Shown piece by piece: positions 49,634-58,185 of a stretch of DNA of 64,000 nucleotides. The stretch spans positions 2,232,001 to 2,296,000 of the forward strand of contig OZ220688.1 of NCBI GenBank assembly GCA_965116445.1, in the 5' to 3' direction. The first letter of the stretch is position 1. The number at the start of each line of letters is the position of its first letter. The position numbers were made by a program, and so were the translations under genes. Under the pieces are notes generated by a model. That model had not been told where the DNA came from and ran no database searches. It worked only from the letters and a program-made list of their open reading frames with translations. The stretch comes from Multivorans sp965116445. Lineage in GTDB: Bacteria > Acidobacteriota > Thermoanaerobaculia > Multivoradales > Multivoraceae.

Positions 49634-50254
49634 GTGCCAAATGCCGTTAGTCATCCCTTCTACCGTGCTTCAAGACGGCGCGACGGGAGGCGGAAGTCGC
49701 ACCGGCTTCGGTTCGGAGACTTCGAGTTCGACCCCAACTCGCGAGAGCTGGTCGGTCCGGCAGGCTGCCTCAGATTGCCGCCCCAGCCAGCCAGACTGCT
49801 GGCGCTCCTTCTTGAGAGCAACGGCATCGTGATCTCACGCGAGACGGTGCGACGACACCTCTGGCCGGACCAGATCCACGTCGAGTTCGATCAGGGGATC
49901 AACACCTGCATCAAGCGACTTCGCTCCGCGCTTGACGATCGCGCCGAAAGGCCCCGCTACATCGAGACGATCCCGCGCCTCGGCTATCGCTTTCTCGAAC
50001 CCGTGGCCAGGATCGGCCACCGCAACGGATTCCTGGAAGCCCGAGGCGGCACCCGCAAGAGCAGGGCCCGACCCCGGCGGCTGGCCATCCTGGTCCTGGT
50101 CGGCCTGGCGATCGGCGCATCGGTGGCCATCTGGCGCGCCCTGGCCGCGCCGCCATGCGACGAAGACGGTACCCCTCAAGAGATCGTCGGCAATGTCGAA
50201 TCCCCGCTAGGTCACGGCCCGGCGAACGACCGTGAGCAGCAGCCTCAGCCCTGA
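49634..50254 (+). CDS. ToxR/OmpR-type winged-helix regulator with membrane segment
   Basis: The 206-residue product has a winged helix-turn-helix DNA-binding domain (about 25-125: RFGDFEFDPNSRELVG, LLALLLESNGIVISRETVRR, GINTCIKRLRSALDD, YIETIPRLGYRFLEP), then an Arg-rich linker, one membrane helix (LAILVLVGLAIGASVAIW) and a short 40-residue tail. It would be a CadC/ToxR-like transmembrane regulator with almost no periplasmic sensor. GTG 49634 has AGAGGG upstream; ATG 49520 would add 38 low-complexity residues and has a CAGACT -10-like hexamer just before it. Confidence 0.75.
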   Translation: MPNAVSHPFYRASRRRDGRRKSHRLRFGDFEFDPNSRELVGPAGCLRLPPQPARLLALLLESNGIVISRETVRRHLWPDQIHVEFDQGINTCIKRLRSALDDRAERPRYIETIPRLGYRFLEPVARIGHRNGFLEARGGTRKSRARPRRLAILVLVGLAIGASVAIWRALAAPPCDEDGTPQEIVGNVESPLGHGPANDREQQPQP

Positions 50255-50489
50255 GAAGGAACCGGCGCCACGGAGGCGCCAGGCGGCCACGCGCCAGGAC
50301 AGGCGGACCTGTGACGGCCCGAATCAACATCGAACGGCGCCGGGCGAGAGCGAAACGCCGGCCGACCGCGCGGACTGTCCGGCTACATTCGCCGCGAGTG
50401 GAAACCAAAAGGACTCCTCCTTCGTTGTACCTGTAGAGGGGCTCGATCAGGCGGACTCCGATCGAGCGACTCAAGAGGCGAACCGTGCG

Positions 50490-50813
50490 ATGAAGGAGGC
50501 ATACGCGATCTCTCGCATCCTGCTGGCGGACGTCTACGACGCGACCGCCGAGCCGGAGTCCGCCCCGGCGCCGCCGCGGCAGCGTCTGCGCCGCCTTGCC
50601 CTGACGCTTTCGACCCTGCTGTTCGCGGCGGCCCATGCGTCACCGGAACGGCGCGGCGGCTCCGACGAGGCCCTCGACCGGTTGAACGAGATGACATCGA
50701 CGATCGGGGCCTGCCAGGACGGCGGCGTCCTGTCGCCAACCGAAGCGGAGCGCCTGCGCCAGATGAGCGAGGCGCTGGACCGCAGCCTCCGCAACGACGA
50801 AGCCCCCGCCTGA
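50490..50813 (+). CDS. Hypothetical 107-residue protein
   Basis: The product has an N-terminal amphipathic part (MKEAYAISRILLADVYDAT), a Pro/Ala/Arg stretch, a hydrophobic segment (LALTLSTLLFAAAHA) and an acidic helical C terminus (EAERLRQMSEALDRSLRNDE). No family is recognised. The frame stays open back to 50232, overlapping the end of the regulator gene, so the start is uncertain. Its position suggests co-transcription with the regulator. It is convergent with the menaquinone operon; the 85 bases to 50898 show nothing clear. Confidence 0.45.
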   Translation: MKEAYAISRILLADVYDATAEPESAPAPPRQRLRRLALTLSTLLFAAAHASPERRGGSDEALDRLNEMTSTIGACQDGGVLSPTEAERLRQMSEALDRSLRNDEAPA

Positions 50814-50898
50814 CGTCGAGGACTCGCTCAGCCCGCCGCCGCCCATAGCAGCCCGTGGTGGAAGTGCGCGTCCGCGCCTTCCCGTGCGAACAGGACGG

Positions 50899-52287
50899 TC
50901 AGGTCGCGGACAGACGCCGCGGCAGCTCCACGGCGACCAGATCCTCCACGTGGGAGCGGCTCGAACCAAGCGCCACGATGTCGAACTTGCCGAACTGCCG
51001 AAGCGGTCCCACGTTGTAGAGCAGGAATCGGCCGGCCCCCGCGCCGCGCTCGTGCACGGCGTCGCCCAGGCGGGCCAGGAGCTGCCGGAACGTCATCCCC
51101 ACGAGCTCGGGGTGGGTGAAGGCCTGCGCCTGGTATGGCGGGCGGCCACCCGGGTAGAGCCGGTCGACCAGGTTCATCGGCGTGCTGGTGCCGCCCCAGC
51201 GTCCGTTGCACTCCGTGAACACGGTCCGCCCGTTCGGCAGCACCAGGTGGTCGAACGAACAGCGGCCGACGTAGCCCAGGCGCTGCAGGGCGGCGGCCAC
51301 CTGGCCTGACTGGGACACGATCCGCTCCTCGACCTCGGCCGCCAGTCCGCTTGGCCTGCTGCCGACGAAGACACCTTCCTCGCCTGCCAGGATCTGCTCG
51401 TAGACGCCTCCGAGCGTCGGTTCGCCGCCACCAGGCGGCGGCAGCCACCACTGCGTCGAAGGGGACGACGCGGCCTGCTCCCAGCGCACCGCGAGCACGT
51501 CCTCGCCGCCCTCCCAGCCGGTCCTCTCGAGAAAACCCTGGACGATCTCCAGAACGGCCGGGAATCCGCGCCGACGAAGCGCCGCGGACTCGAACACCTC
51601 GTTGCCCATCGCCGAAGCGCAACGCAACCGCTTGAGCGCGACGGAGGGACCCGTCTCCGCAAGTTCGAGCAACGCCCGCGCCAGCTCCCGCGGCGACCTC
51701 GACCGACGGCTCTCGGGCAGGAAGCGGGGGCCCAGGACCGCGGTGACCAGATCCTCGAAGTTCGCCTTGTCGTTCGCGATCCAGGTCACCGGCGGCGGCG
51801 GCGCCAGCACCCGCACGCGCGCGCCGCTGCCTCTGGCAACCTCCGCCGCCAGGTTCCAGATCGCCTCGGTACCGAGGAAGGGCTCGACGACGAGACCGCC
51901 GCGGCGGGCAAGCGCTCCCAACCGCTCCAGGAGCCCGCAATTCGTCATGCAGGCGCGGGCGAGCGCGAGCGGGTTGCCGCCAGGGTGAACGATCAGTTGC
52001 TCCACCGCGCCCAGGCCGAGGATCTCCCGGCAGTAGCGCTCGTAGCCGGCCGAACCGGAGGTCGTCGCCGCATAGACATCGCCTCCGCGAGCCCGCAGCC
52101 GGGCGCGGTGCTGGTAGTGCTCGACGCCGCTCACGCCATCGAGGAACGGAATCGCCGCGAAGTCGTCCAGATGGAGCGCAGGCGTGCCCGCATCGGCCAA
52201 CCGGTACCGGAGATGCTCGAAGGGCTCGAGCCGCCGCTTGAGGTCGAAACGGTCGCGAAGCTCCGCCACAGCGGCGTCGACCGTCAT
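50899..52287 (-). CDS. ATP-grasp-like protein at the end of the menaquinone operon
   Basis: The 462-residue product has features of a pre-ATP-grasp plus ATP-grasp enzyme, which joins a carboxylate to an amine or thiol with ATP: VTWIANDKANFEDLVTAVLG, a likely ATP-binding Lys in SVALKRLRCASAMG, FDHLVLPNGRTVFTECNGRW and GGTSTPMN (Mg-binding Glu/Asn). The first third has the GGDVYAATTSGSAGYERY and VHPGGNPLALARA segments. ATG 52287 overlaps the menE stop (ATGA), so it is made with the pathway. It is not a known menaquinone enzyme; its substrate is unknown. Confidence 0.65.
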   Translation of the reverse strand: MTVDAAVAELRDRFDLKRRLEPFEHLRYRLADAGTPALHLDDFAAIPFLDGVSGVEHYQHRARLRARGGDVYAATTSGSAGYERYCREILGLGAVEQLIVHPGGNPLALARACMTNCGLLERLGALARRGGLVVEPFLGTEAIWNLAAEVARGSGARVRVLAPPPPVTWIANDKANFEDLVTAVLGPRFLPESRRSRSPRELARALLELAETGPSVALKRLRCASAMGNEVFESAALRRRGFPAVLEIVQGFLERTGWEGGEDVLAVRWEQAASSPSTQWWLPPPGGGEPTLGGVYEQILAGEEGVFVGSRPSGLAAEVEERIVSQSGQVAAALQRLGYVGRCSFDHLVLPNGRTVFTECNGRWGGTSTPMNLVDRLYPGGRPPYQAQAFTHPELVGMTFRQLLARLGDAVHERGAGAGRFLLYNVGPLRQFGKFDIVALGSSRSHVEDLVAVELPRRLSAT

Positions 52288-53738
52288 CGGGCCGGAACCG
52301 CCTGGACACCAGCCTCTGGCGACGCCGCGCCGCTTTGCAGAATCCGGCGGCAGGCCTCGCGATCCACCTTGCCGGATGCCGCGACCGGCAGCTCGTCCAC
52401 GACGCGCCACCGCCGCGGCCGCTTGAACCCCGCAAGCCGCCCGCCCAGGCGCCGCTTGAGGGCGCCGAGACCGCCGAGCGCCTCAAATCCCTTGCCCGCC
52501 ACGAGAACGGCGGCCACCTGCTCGCCCCACTCCTCGTCCTCCACGCCGACAACGCAGACGGCGATAGCACCGGGCCACTCCAGAACGACGGCCTCGACTT
52601 CCGCGGGGTCTACGTTCTCGCCACCGGTCACGATCCGGTCCGTGCGGCGACCCACGACGCGGAGCCGACCGTCCTCGCCGACCGACCCCAGGTCGCCCGT
52701 ATCGAACCATCCGTCCGCCTCGAACGGCTGCTCGAGCGGCTTGCCCGGCGCCGCGCCAAGATAGCCCGAGAACAACGCCGCGCCACGGACCTGGATGACG
52801 CCGGCGGACCCGTCCTCAGCCCCCGCGACCCGCACCTCGATCCCGGAGAGCGCCTTCCCCACGCCCCCTGGCGTCTCGGCCAGCCGCTGTGTCGCGACCT
52901 GGGAGCAGGCCTCGGTCAACCCGTAGGTCGCAAGCACGGGCCAGCCTCCAGCCCTGGCGCGCTCCATCAACGTCGCCGGAGCGGCGGCGCCGCCCACGAG
53001 CACGGCCCGCAGGCTCGCAGGCGGATACCGGGCCACCTGGACCAGCCGCGCGAGCATCGTCGGCACGACGGACAGGAGGGTGACCCGGTCACGCTCGACG
53101 ACGCGCAACGTCTCGGCGGCATCGAAGTTCCCGGCTGCCCCGCGGCCGCCCAGGATCACCGCCCGGCGCGCCTCAAGACAACGAACGACGATCATCAGGC
53201 CGCCCACATGGGCGGTCGGCAGGCTCAGCAGCCAGCGATCCTCCTCGATCCAGCCCAGAGCCTCGCCATGAGCCCGGACCGAGGCCAGGAGCGCCGACCG
53301 AGGAAGAACGGCGCCCCGCGGCCGACCCGTCGTACCGGACGTGAAGACGACGCCGGCGGCCGGACCCACGCTCGGGTTGCCTGCCGCCGGGGGTGACGGC
53401 ACGGCCGTCATCGCGCCGCCGCTCTCGATGCACAGGCAGGCGCCGGCCACGGCGATCGCACGGTCCCGCTCGGCGCGGGTCCAGCGAGGGTGGACCAGCA
53501 CGAAGGAGACCTCGCCCTCCAACAGCGCAAGAAGCGCCTCGACCGTCGTCGGCCCGGCGCCGCCGACCACGGCGACGACCGGCGCCGGCAGGCCTTCGAG
53601 CCGACGACCCAAGACCTCTCGCGTTCGCGCCACCCGCCGGGCAAGTTCCGCCCAGCCGATCTCGCGGCCGCCATCGACCAGCGCCGTCGCCGCGGGCGCC
53701 TCGCGCGCCGCCGCCTGAACCGAGAGTGCGCCGTTCAG
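52284..53738 (-). CDS. menE: o-Succinylbenzoate-CoA ligase
   Basis: The 484-residue acyl-CoA synthetase activates o-succinylbenzoate for MenB. Motifs: VVFTSGTTGRPRGAV, TYGLTEACSQVAT, GWFDTGDLG, GRRTDRIVTGGENVDP and the C-terminal Lys in PVAASGKVDRE. No ATG, GTG or TTG lies near the N terminus in frame. Translation most likely starts at CTG 53738, which overlaps the menA stop as CTGA, exactly like the ATGA joints elsewhere in the operon, with a run of G residues upstream as ribosome site. Next downstream is the ATP-grasp-like gene. Confidence 0.85.
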   Translation of the reverse strand: MNGALSVQAAAREAPAATALVDGGREIGWAELARRVARTREVLGRRLEGLPAPVVAVVGGAGPTTVEALLALLEGEVSFVLVHPRWTRAERDRAIAVAGACLCIESGGAMTAVPSPPAAGNPSVGPAAGVVFTSGTTGRPRGAVLPRSALLASVRAHGEALGWIEEDRWLLSLPTAHVGGLMIVVRCLEARRAVILGGRGAAGNFDAAETLRVVERDRVTLLSVVPTMLARLVQVARYPPASLRAVLVGGAAAPATLMERARAGGWPVLATYGLTEACSQVATQRLAETPGGVGKALSGIEVRVAGAEDGSAGVIQVRGAALFSGYLGAAPGKPLEQPFEADGWFDTGDLGSVGEDGRLRVVGRRTDRIVTGGENVDPAEVEAVVLEWPGAIAVCVVGVEDEEWGEQVAAVLVAGKGFEALGGLGALKRRLGGRLAGFKRPRRWRVVDELPVAASGKVDREACRRILQSGAASPEAGVQAVPAR

Positions 53739-54667
53739 GTGCGCCCCCCCAGGACAATGCCGATCGACAGGAGCACGCCGAAAAGCAGGAGCAGGCGAGC
53801 GGTCGCGGCCAGCGCCCAGTTGAGTGCCGCGCCCTCCCCGCGCCAGACGGACCGCAGGACGGCGGCCGCAGGCGGCAGGGCGAGCCACGAGAGCAGAGGC
53901 CACGGGCCGAGGACCGGCACGGTCGGCAGGACGGCGAGGAAGGCCACGCCGAGGCAGGCGGTGTACTCGATCAGACCGAAGCGGCGTCCGAACCGCACGA
54001 TCAGGGTCCGCTTCCCGGCTACCGCGTCCGTTTCCTGATCGCGAAGGTTGTTCGTCACGAGAATCGCCACGGACAAAAGGCCCACGGCAAGGCCGGCCCA
54101 CCAGGCGGACGGCGGCGCGGCGAGCGTCTGCACCCATGTCGTCCCGACGACCGCCGCGAGACCGAAGAAGAGCAGGACGAACACGTCGCCCAGGCCGACG
54201 TAGGCGAGCGGCCAGGGACCGGCGGTGTAGAGCAGTCCGGAGACGATCGAGGCGACGCCCAACGCGAGGACGGGCCAGCCGGCTACGGACGCCAGGTAGA
54301 GGCCGCAGAGCGCGGCCGCTCCGAACGCGCACCACGCGCCGACCCAGACCTCGCCGCGACCCAGCAGGCCGGACTGGACCGCTCGCCGTGGACCGACGCG
54401 CTTGCGGGTGTCCGCGCCACGGTCGAAGTCCAGCACGTCGTTCGACAGGTTCGTGCCGATCTGAAGACCGAGCGCCGTCCCCAACGCGGCCAGTGCCGGC
54501 CCCGGACGCGGACCGCCCACGGACACGGCGCAGGCGGTTCCCACGAGCACCGGCGTGACGCCCGCCCAGAGGGTCTTCGGTCGAACGGCTTCCAGCCAGG
54601 CGGCCAGCTTGCCGGGCCGGTCGTCTCCGGTCACCGGGCCTGGCCCCTCCGGGACGTCCGGGCTCAT
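53735..54667 (-). CDS. menA: 1,4-Dihydroxy-2-naphthoate polyprenyltransferase
   Basis: The 310-residue UbiA-family membrane enzyme attaches the prenyl chain to dihydroxynaphthoate. The first Asp motif is NLSNDVLDFDRGADT and the second is NNLRDQETDAVAGKR; about eight or nine membrane helices follow the usual pattern. ATG 54667 overlaps the menB stop (ATGA). Confidence 0.93.
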   Translation of the reverse strand: MSPDVPEGPGPVTGDDRPGKLAAWLEAVRPKTLWAGVTPVLVGTACAVSVGGPRPGPALAALGTALGLQIGTNLSNDVLDFDRGADTRKRVGPRRAVQSGLLGRGEVWVGAWCAFGAAALCGLYLASVAGWPVLALGVASIVSGLLYTAGPWPLAYVGLGDVFVLLFFGLAAVVGTTWVQTLAAPPSAWWAGLAVGLLSVAILVTNNLRDQETDAVAGKRTLIVRFGRRFGLIEYTACLGVAFLAVLPTVPVLGPWPLLSWLALPPAAAVLRSVWRGEGAALNWALAATARLLLLFGVLLSIGIVLGGRT

Positions 54668-55512
54668 GGGTAGCGCTGAAACTTCGAGAAGTCCGGCCGC
54701 CGCTTCTCCAGAAACGCCTGCCTGCCCTCCTGCCCTTCCTGCGTCATGTAGAACAGCAACGTCGCGTTGCCCGCCAGCTCCTGGAGCCCCGCCTGACCGT
54801 CGCAGTCGGCGTTCATTGCCGCCTTCAGACAGCGCAGCGCCATCGGGCTGTTGGCCAGCATCTCGCGGCACCACTGGAGCGTCTCCTCCTCGAGCCGCTC
54901 GAGCGGCACGACGGTGTTGACGAGCCCCATGTCGAGCGCCTGCCGCGCATCGTACTGGCGGCAGAGGAACCAGATCTCCCGAGCCTTCTTCTGGCCCACG
55001 ATCCGCGCCATGTACGAGGCGCCGTAGCCGCCGTCGAAGCTGCCCACGCGCGGCCCGGTCTGGCCGAAGCGCGCGTTGTCCGCGGCGATCGTCAGGTCGC
55101 AGACCATGTGCAGCACATGGCCGCCGCCGATCGCGTAGCCGGCGACCATCGCGACGACCGGCTTGGGCAGGGTGCGGATCTGGCGCTGCAAGTCGAGGAC
55201 GTTCAGCCGCGGCACGCCGTCGTCGCCGATGTAGCCGGCATCGCCCCGGATTCGCTGATCGCCGCCCGAACAGAACGCCATCGGTCCCTCGCCGGTCAGG
55301 ATGACCGCGCCGACTTCGCCGTCGTCCCGCGCCAGGTCGACGGCCGCGCTCATCTCCTTGACCGTCAACGGCCGGAAGGCGTTGCGAACCTCCGGCCGGT
55401 TGATCGTGATCTTGGCTATCCCCTCCGGGTCGCCGCCGACATGGGACTTCTCGTACCGGATGTCAGTGTACTCACCGGCGCTTCGCCACTCCTGACTCGA
55501 CTGTCCGCTCAT
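54664..55512 (-). CDS. menB: 1,4-Dihydroxy-2-naphthoyl-CoA synthase
   Basis: The 282-residue crotonase-fold enzyme closes the second ring of menaquinone. Diagnostic parts: FCSGGDQRIRGDAGY, VAGYAIGGGHVLHMVCDLTI, GQTGPRVGSFDGGYGASYM and GQKKAREIWFLCRQYDA. Length is normal. The 71 bases to menH (55513-55583) carry no clear signal. Confidence 0.95.
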   Translation of the reverse strand: MSGQSSQEWRSAGEYTDIRYEKSHVGGDPEGIAKITINRPEVRNAFRPLTVKEMSAAVDLARDDGEVGAVILTGEGPMAFCSGGDQRIRGDAGYIGDDGVPRLNVLDLQRQIRTLPKPVVAMVAGYAIGGGHVLHMVCDLTIAADNARFGQTGPRVGSFDGGYGASYMARIVGQKKAREIWFLCRQYDARQALDMGLVNTVVPLERLEEETLQWCREMLANSPMALRCLKAAMNADCDGQAGLQELAGNATLLFYMTQEGQEGRQAFLEKRRPDFSKFQRYP

Positions 55513-55583
55513 CCCCCTCGCCTCCTTCGACCGGCGACACTACAACGGCGCCGAGCCCGCGGGACCGAGAGTCCGGGTTCGCC

Positions 55584-56345
55584 TCAGGTACGGCCGCCCC
55601 GTCCGTCAACCGCGTTGTTCAGCAACCGGGCCAGTTCGGCCGGCGCTTCCAGGAGAACGTTGTGTCCAACGCCGTCGACGAGTCGAACGACGCCCTGGGC
55701 CAGTTCTTCGGCCATCCGCTCCGCCAGAGCGCTGAACTTCACGTCGAGGCCGCCCGCGATCAGCTCGACCGGGCAGGCGACGGCGGAGAGCGCCGGGCGA
55801 TAGTCGGGCATCGCGCCGAGGCTGAGCGTTCTCATCGCCGCGGCCAGACCGGTCGGATCGTGTCCGAGACGGATCTTTCGCTGCTCTTCCAGCACCTCCG
55901 CTTCAAGCTTCCGTTGGCTTCGGAACAGCGGCAGGCTGGACCACTCGCGATCGAAGGCGTCCAGACCTCGCTCTTCGATGAGTCGCGCCCAAGCCTCGTC
56001 CGCGGCTCTCCGCGTCGCCCGCTCGTCCTCGCCATCGATACCCGGGTTCGCGCCGATCGTGGCAGCACCGACGAAGAGGTCGGGATGGCGAACCAACAGG
56101 CCGAGAGCCAGACGGCCGCCCAGAGAGTAGCCGGCGAGATACCGAGGCTCGGGCACGGCGACCCTGATCTCGGATGCAAGCCGATCGACCTCGGCCTCGA
56201 AGGAGTGAGCGACAGCTTCGGCCGCAGTGCCGGTTCCATGCCCGTACACCACGGGCGCATAGGTTTCCACGCGAAGCCGACCGGCCGTCTGCCGCCAGCT
56301 TTCCGGGCTGCCGGAGAAGCCGTGGATCAGGACGGCCGTCGTCAT
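55584..56345 (-). CDS. menH: MenH-like alpha/beta hydrolase (SHCHC synthase)
   Basis: The 253-residue hydrolase-fold protein has IHGFSGSPESW, the nucleophile elbow LAGYSLGGRLAL, and a late His in DGVGHNVLLEAP. By position and sequence it should release pyruvate from the MenD product to give SHCHC. ATG 56345 overlaps the menD stop (ATGA). Confidence 0.85.
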   Translation of the reverse strand: MTTAVLIHGFSGSPESWRQTAGRLRVETYAPVVYGHGTGTAAEAVAHSFEAEVDRLASEIRVAVPEPRYLAGYSLGGRLALGLLVRHPDLFVGAATIGANPGIDGEDERATRRAADEAWARLIEERGLDAFDREWSSLPLFRSQRKLEAEVLEEQRKIRLGHDPTGLAAAMRTLSLGAMPDYRPALSAVACPVELIAGGLDVKFSALAERMAEELAQGVVRLVDGVGHNVLLEAPAELARLLNNAVDGRGGRT

Positions 56346-58126
56346 CGGCCCGGGGCGGCGACGACAAGCGACACGCCGCTCCGGCTGACCGCAGCCTCGA
56401 GCTCTCCCTTTAGTTCCCGGAGCCTCTCAGCCCGGGCGTAGGTCAGCCCGAACGCCTGCGCCAGCCCGTAGTAATCGACTCCATGCGGAGTGAGCCAGTG
56501 CCTGCCCGCCGGGCTGTTGAACACGTCAGTCTCCGCGATCGGAAGACGGTCGAAAATCCGTCCGCCCCCGTTGTCGATGACGACGATGACCGCTGGCGAG
56601 CCTGCCCCGTACAGCGACGACACCGTCAGACCGTCCAGGTCGTGCAGCAGGCTGACATCGCCGAGAAGCAGTACGCCGGCCGGGAAGGTGCCGGCGGAAA
56701 GCGAGCCCAGAAACCCTGCCACGAGGCCGTCGATACCGCTCAACCCGCGCTGACTGGCGACCCAGATACGACGCTCGACCGTCCCGACCCGGTCTTCCAT
56801 CAGCCGCACGGGCAGGCTGTTCCCGAGCATCAGCAGACCGCCACGCGGCGTCGCCTGCACTGCCGCCTGCACTGCATGGCCATCGTGGAAAGCGCCCTCT
56901 CCCGCTCCGGCAGTGAGGCTCGCGCCAGCCTCCCGGAAGCGGCGACTGAAGGCCACCACGTCACGGCGCCATCGGTCGCGTGTCGAAGTGGAAGGCGCCG
57001 CCTCCAACCGGGAACAGAGGCCGCCAACCGCGGCTCTGACATCGCCCGGCAGGAACACCGAGGCAAGTCCAGCCGGATCGGTCCACGGGCCCTCCGACAG
57101 CACGATCTGAGGCGCACCGCGGGTTTCCAGGAAACGCTGCAAATCGGCTGATACCGGGGGCGCACCGACCTGCATGACGAGGTCCGGGGCCAGCAGCGCC
57201 TTCCCGCCGTCGGTTGACCAGGCCGCACCCAGGCAGTCGGCGAGATGTCCAACTCCGCCAGGGGTGTCCGATTCCACGAACCGGCTCTGGCTCGTCGCCT
57301 CAGCCACAAGCGGAAAACCGGTTCGGTGAGCCAGTTCCGCAAGGCCGAAGACATCGGTGTCAGTCTGACGGACCTTCGGCGGCGGCAGAGCCAGGGGTCC
57401 CGCAACGATCAGTCCGCGTTCCGCCTGCCGGCAGAGCTGAGCCGCCCGATCCAGGGCGTCCGGGTCCGGAGCGACGCTCGGAATGCCGACTTCGAGTGGC
57501 TCCTCCAGCAACTCGTCCACCACGAGCGCAGCAGGATGCTCCTCTCCACCCTTCGGCCGCTCCAGGGGCTTTCTCGCCCGCACATTGAGGTGCACCGCTC
57601 CGCCTCTCGGCCAGCGAGAACGGAACACCGCCTGTGCCGCCGTGCGGCGAAGAGCCCGCAGGCTCAGAAGATCCGTTCGCCCGCCCAGGTCGATCTCGGC
57701 AAAGAAGCTCACCGCCGATCCGAAGAGCTTCGTCTGATCGGTGGTCTGCGGCGAAGCACAGTCCATCTGCTCTGACGGCCGGTCGGCGCTGAGAACGATC
57801 AGCGGCAATCCGGCCTCCCGAGCTTCCAGGATCGCCGGAAAGTAGTGGGCCGGCGCGCTGCCCGAGGTACAGATCAGGGCCGTCGGCATCCCCGTCACGC
57901 GCGCCTGGCCGAGGGCGTAGAAGCCAGCCGCCCTCTCATCGATGATGCTCTCGAGCTGGAGATCCACAGCTCTCCCCGTGGCCGCCACGCGGTCCAGGGC
58001 GGCAAGAACGAGCGGCGTCGAGCGCGAGCCCGGGCTCGTCACGATTCGCCGTACGCCCGCCCCGATCAGGGCGCCGACCAGCAGACGGGCGCGCTGAAAC
58101 TGCGCCTCGCCCGCCGCCAGTTCCAT
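56342..58126 (-). CDS. menD: SEPHCHC synthase
   Basis: The 594-residue thiamine-diphosphate enzyme adds 2-oxoglutarate to isochorismate. Visible: VTSPGSRSTPLVLA, the N-terminal Glu in LQLESIIDERAAGFYALG, GNSLPVRLMEDRVG, QRGLSGIDGLVAGFLG, and the ThDP-binding GDVSLLHDLDGL with VVIDNGGGRIFDRLP. ATG 58126 is taken as start. It follows the helicase gene by 59 bases. Confidence 0.93.
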   Translation of the reverse strand: MELAAGEAQFQRARLLVGALIGAGVRRIVTSPGSRSTPLVLAALDRVAATGRAVDLQLESIIDERAAGFYALGQARVTGMPTALICTSGSAPAHYFPAILEAREAGLPLIVLSADRPSEQMDCASPQTTDQTKLFGSAVSFFAEIDLGGRTDLLSLRALRRTAAQAVFRSRWPRGGAVHLNVRARKPLERPKGGEEHPAALVVDELLEEPLEVGIPSVAPDPDALDRAAQLCRQAERGLIVAGPLALPPPKVRQTDTDVFGLAELAHRTGFPLVAEATSQSRFVESDTPGGVGHLADCLGAAWSTDGGKALLAPDLVMQVGAPPVSADLQRFLETRGAPQIVLSEGPWTDPAGLASVFLPGDVRAAVGGLCSRLEAAPSTSTRDRWRRDVVAFSRRFREAGASLTAGAGEGAFHDGHAVQAAVQATPRGGLLMLGNSLPVRLMEDRVGTVERRIWVASQRGLSGIDGLVAGFLGSLSAGTFPAGVLLLGDVSLLHDLDGLTVSSLYGAGSPAVIVVIDNGGGRIFDRLPIAETDVFNSPAGRHWLTPHGVDYYGLAQAFGLTYARAERLRELKGELEAAVSRSGVSLVVAAPGR

Positions 58127-58185
58127 GCCGCCGGAGACGCACGGCCGCCCGCCGCCGTTTCCCTCGTTTCGTTCGATGGCCGACA

